Below are positions 6,689 through 7,975 of a stretch of 7,975 bases of DNA, piece by piece. The notes under the pieces were generated by a model that had not been told where the DNA came from, did no database searches, and saw nothing but the letters and a program-made list of their open reading frames with translations. Both the position numbers and the translations under genes were made by a program. The stretch lies in NCBI GenBank assembly GCA_036796255.1, contig DAIRDH010000108.1:1-7975 (forward strand), written 5' to 3'. The stretch is from T3Sed10-241 sp036796255. Its GTDB lineage: Bacteria > Bacteroidota > Bacteroidia > Flavobacteriales_D > Cryomorphaceae. Positions within the stretch are counted from its first letter, which is position 1. Each line of letters starts with the position of its first letter.

Positions 6689-6718
6689 GGATGAATTAAT
6701 CAACAACCAAAATAACCT

Positions 6719-7972
6719 TTGTCAGGCTTTTCCTCCCTGTGGTTTGAAACTTCCCTCTTCGCCATAAGCACCTTTGTGCTCTGTGTGGTATGGTTGCGCC
6801 TCGTGTTTATGAAACCCTGGTACCAATCGGCCAACAAGTGGTTGCTGGGTTGGCTCTTGCTAATTTGGATAGCCCACCTTATGTTGTACCTCATGCATAT
6901 CGGAATTATCCATGAGTTCCCATGGCTATGGAGGCTGCCCAGTCCGTTGTACTACCTTATCTTTCCTTTTGCTTATTTGTATGTAAGGCAAACCTTGCAT
7001 TCGGGGGTAAAACTAAGCCGCTGGCATGCATTGCATGCGCTTCCTGCTTTGATTCACTTTATCGAGTTTCTGCCTTTCTACTTGGAAAGCAATGAGGTGA
7101 AGAGCGCCATCCTCAAGCAGGCCATGGGCAATCCTTTACTTTCCTTTGCCCACAGCGAGGGCTGGTTGAGAGATTACCAGCACAACGTAATCAGGGGCCT
7201 GCTCGGACTTGCTTACTCGGGGGCCATGTATTTCGAGTTGCATCGCTTTGCGCGAAAGGACATTGCCAAATCAGGCTCGGGTATGACCGCCCTTAAATGG
7301 CTGCGGTTTTTTGCGCTTATGCAGTTCGTGTTTGCCTTAAGCTTTGTTACCTTTCTCGGTTTTGAGGGGCTTGCGTCGGCAACTACTCGCGCTATGCTGG
7401 TGGAGCTCATTGCCACTGCGGCACATGTGGCAACGGCCCTCGCCATCCTGATCAATCCCCACTACCTGGTAAGTTTGCCCAGGCAATTGAAAATGCCTTC
7501 AGTAGGCCCTTCAGTCCTTGAGCCTACCGAAATGGATGATGTCCAATCACCGTCACAGGAACCTGAAGAGGTGCCCAATACCACCGAGCACCGCCGGAAA
7601 CTGTTGCAAAATATTGACGAGGCCATGCACCGCGACAAGCTCTACCTCAACCACGGCCTTACCAGTAAGGAACTCGCAGAGAAGCTGTCCATCCAAACCC
7701 ATCAATTGTCGTTTTTGATCAACCATGGCTTGCAGATGCGGGTGAACGATTATATCAACAAATTTCGCATTCAGCACATTCATAATGAGCTAAAGAAGAA
7801 TGAGGGCGACCGCTATACCCTTGAAGCCCTCGCCAAAGATGCGGGCTTCAATTCCCGCATTACCTTCATACGCGCGGTCAAAAAGCAAACCGGCGAAGTG
7901 CCCTCCGTCTATTTTCATGACGTGCTCAAAAACGGGGTACAAACAAGCGAGGTGGATGAGGTGCTGAAGTAA
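6719..7972 (+). CDS. Membrane-anchored AraC-family transcriptional regulator
   Basis: The 417-residue protein has about seven hydrophobic segments (roughly 8-30, 40-62, 73-90, 103-122, 155-175, 192-214 and 225-246), a polar, Pro/Glu-rich linker (about 255-295), and a C-terminal AraC/XylS DNA-binding domain (about 305-401). The domain shows its two helix-turn-helix units: LTSKELAEKLSIQTHQLSFL (314-333), and TLEALAKDAGFNSRITFIRA (367-386) followed by the conserved KKQTGEVPSVY. Such regulators are frequent in Bacteroidota and are thought to sense signals at the cytoplasmic membrane. The start is TTG at 6719, since a stop lies two codons upstream and the first ATG (residue 31) would remove the first helix. 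It is divergent from the sulfatase gene across 230 bases, the usual arrangement for a local regulator, so sulfatase control is likely though not shown. The ligand is unknown. Confidence 0.9.
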   Translation: MSGFSSLWFETSLFAISTFVLCVVWLRLVFMKPWYQSANKWLLGWLLLIWIAHLMLYLMHIGIIHEFPWLWRLPSPLYYLIFPFAYLYVRQTLHSGVKLSRWHALHALPALIHFIEFLPFYLESNEVKSAILKQAMGNPLLSFAHSEGWLRDYQHNVIRGLLGLAYSGAMYFELHRFARKDIAKSGSGMTALKWLRFFALMQFVFALSFVTFLGFEGLASATTRAMLVELIATAAHVATALAILINPHYLVSLPRQLKMPSVGPSVLEPTEMDDVQSPSQEPEEVPNTTEHRRKLLQNIDEAMHRDKLYLNHGLTSKELAEKLSIQTHQLSFLINHGLQMRVNDYINKFRIQHIHNELKKNEGDRYTLEALAKDAGFNSRITFIRAVKKQTGEVPSVYFHDVLKNGVQTSEVDEVLK

Positions 7973-7975
7973 TCC

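Noticed and set aside
1..7975. CRISPR array, tRNA, rRNA, insertion sequence or phage genes
   Set aside because: No regularly spaced direct repeats, no tRNA or rRNA signatures and no transposase, integrase or phage motifs were seen on either strand.

Overview
The window looks like a chromosomal piece of a Bacteroidota genome, probably of the Cytophagales type. The evidence is two Bacteroidota-typical envelope families (DUF4421 and DUF2490), a seven-helix membrane-anchored AraC-type regulator, little clear Shine-Dalgarno sequence, and promoter-like TAnnTTTG boxes. A run of exactly 100 N (2440-2539) shows it comes from a scaffolded draft or metagenome assembly. The taxonomic placement is inference.

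Layout. (1) 30-643, plus strand: a two-gene MntA/HepT (MNT/HEPN) toxin-antitoxin pair joined by an ATGA overlap, with complete catalytic motifs in both partners. (2) 644-947: a gene-free stretch rich in inverted repeats, including a hairpin that could end the leftward transcript. It may be a dispersed intergenic repeat. (3) 948-6488, minus strand: four exported envelope proteins. In transcription order they are a lipoprotein alkyl/aryl-sulfatase of the SdsA1 type, a POTRA-less Omp85/BamA-like barrel, a DUF2490 protein interrupted by the assembly gap, and a DUF4421 barrel-like protein. A 14-bp perfect hairpin separates the sulfatase from the Omp85-like gene. (4) 6489-6718: a divergent control region with candidate promoters in both directions and several inverted or direct repeats. 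(5) 6719-7972, plus strand: the membrane-embedded AraC regulator, with a TTG start.

How they may work together. The best-supported functional unit is the divergent pair: the regulator has about seven membrane helices plus an AraC DNA-binding domain, and it faces a sulfatase whose seven zinc-ligand positions are all present. The simplest model is that the regulator senses a membrane or periplasmic signal and controls the sulfatase, perhaps also the downstream outer-membrane genes. The toxin-antitoxin pair is a separate accessory module. No CRISPR array, tRNA, rRNA, insertion sequence or complete integron site was seen. Nothing here clearly amounts to a wholly new system; the most unusual item is the grouping of the lipoprotein sulfatase, the Omp85-like barrel and the membrane AraC regulator.
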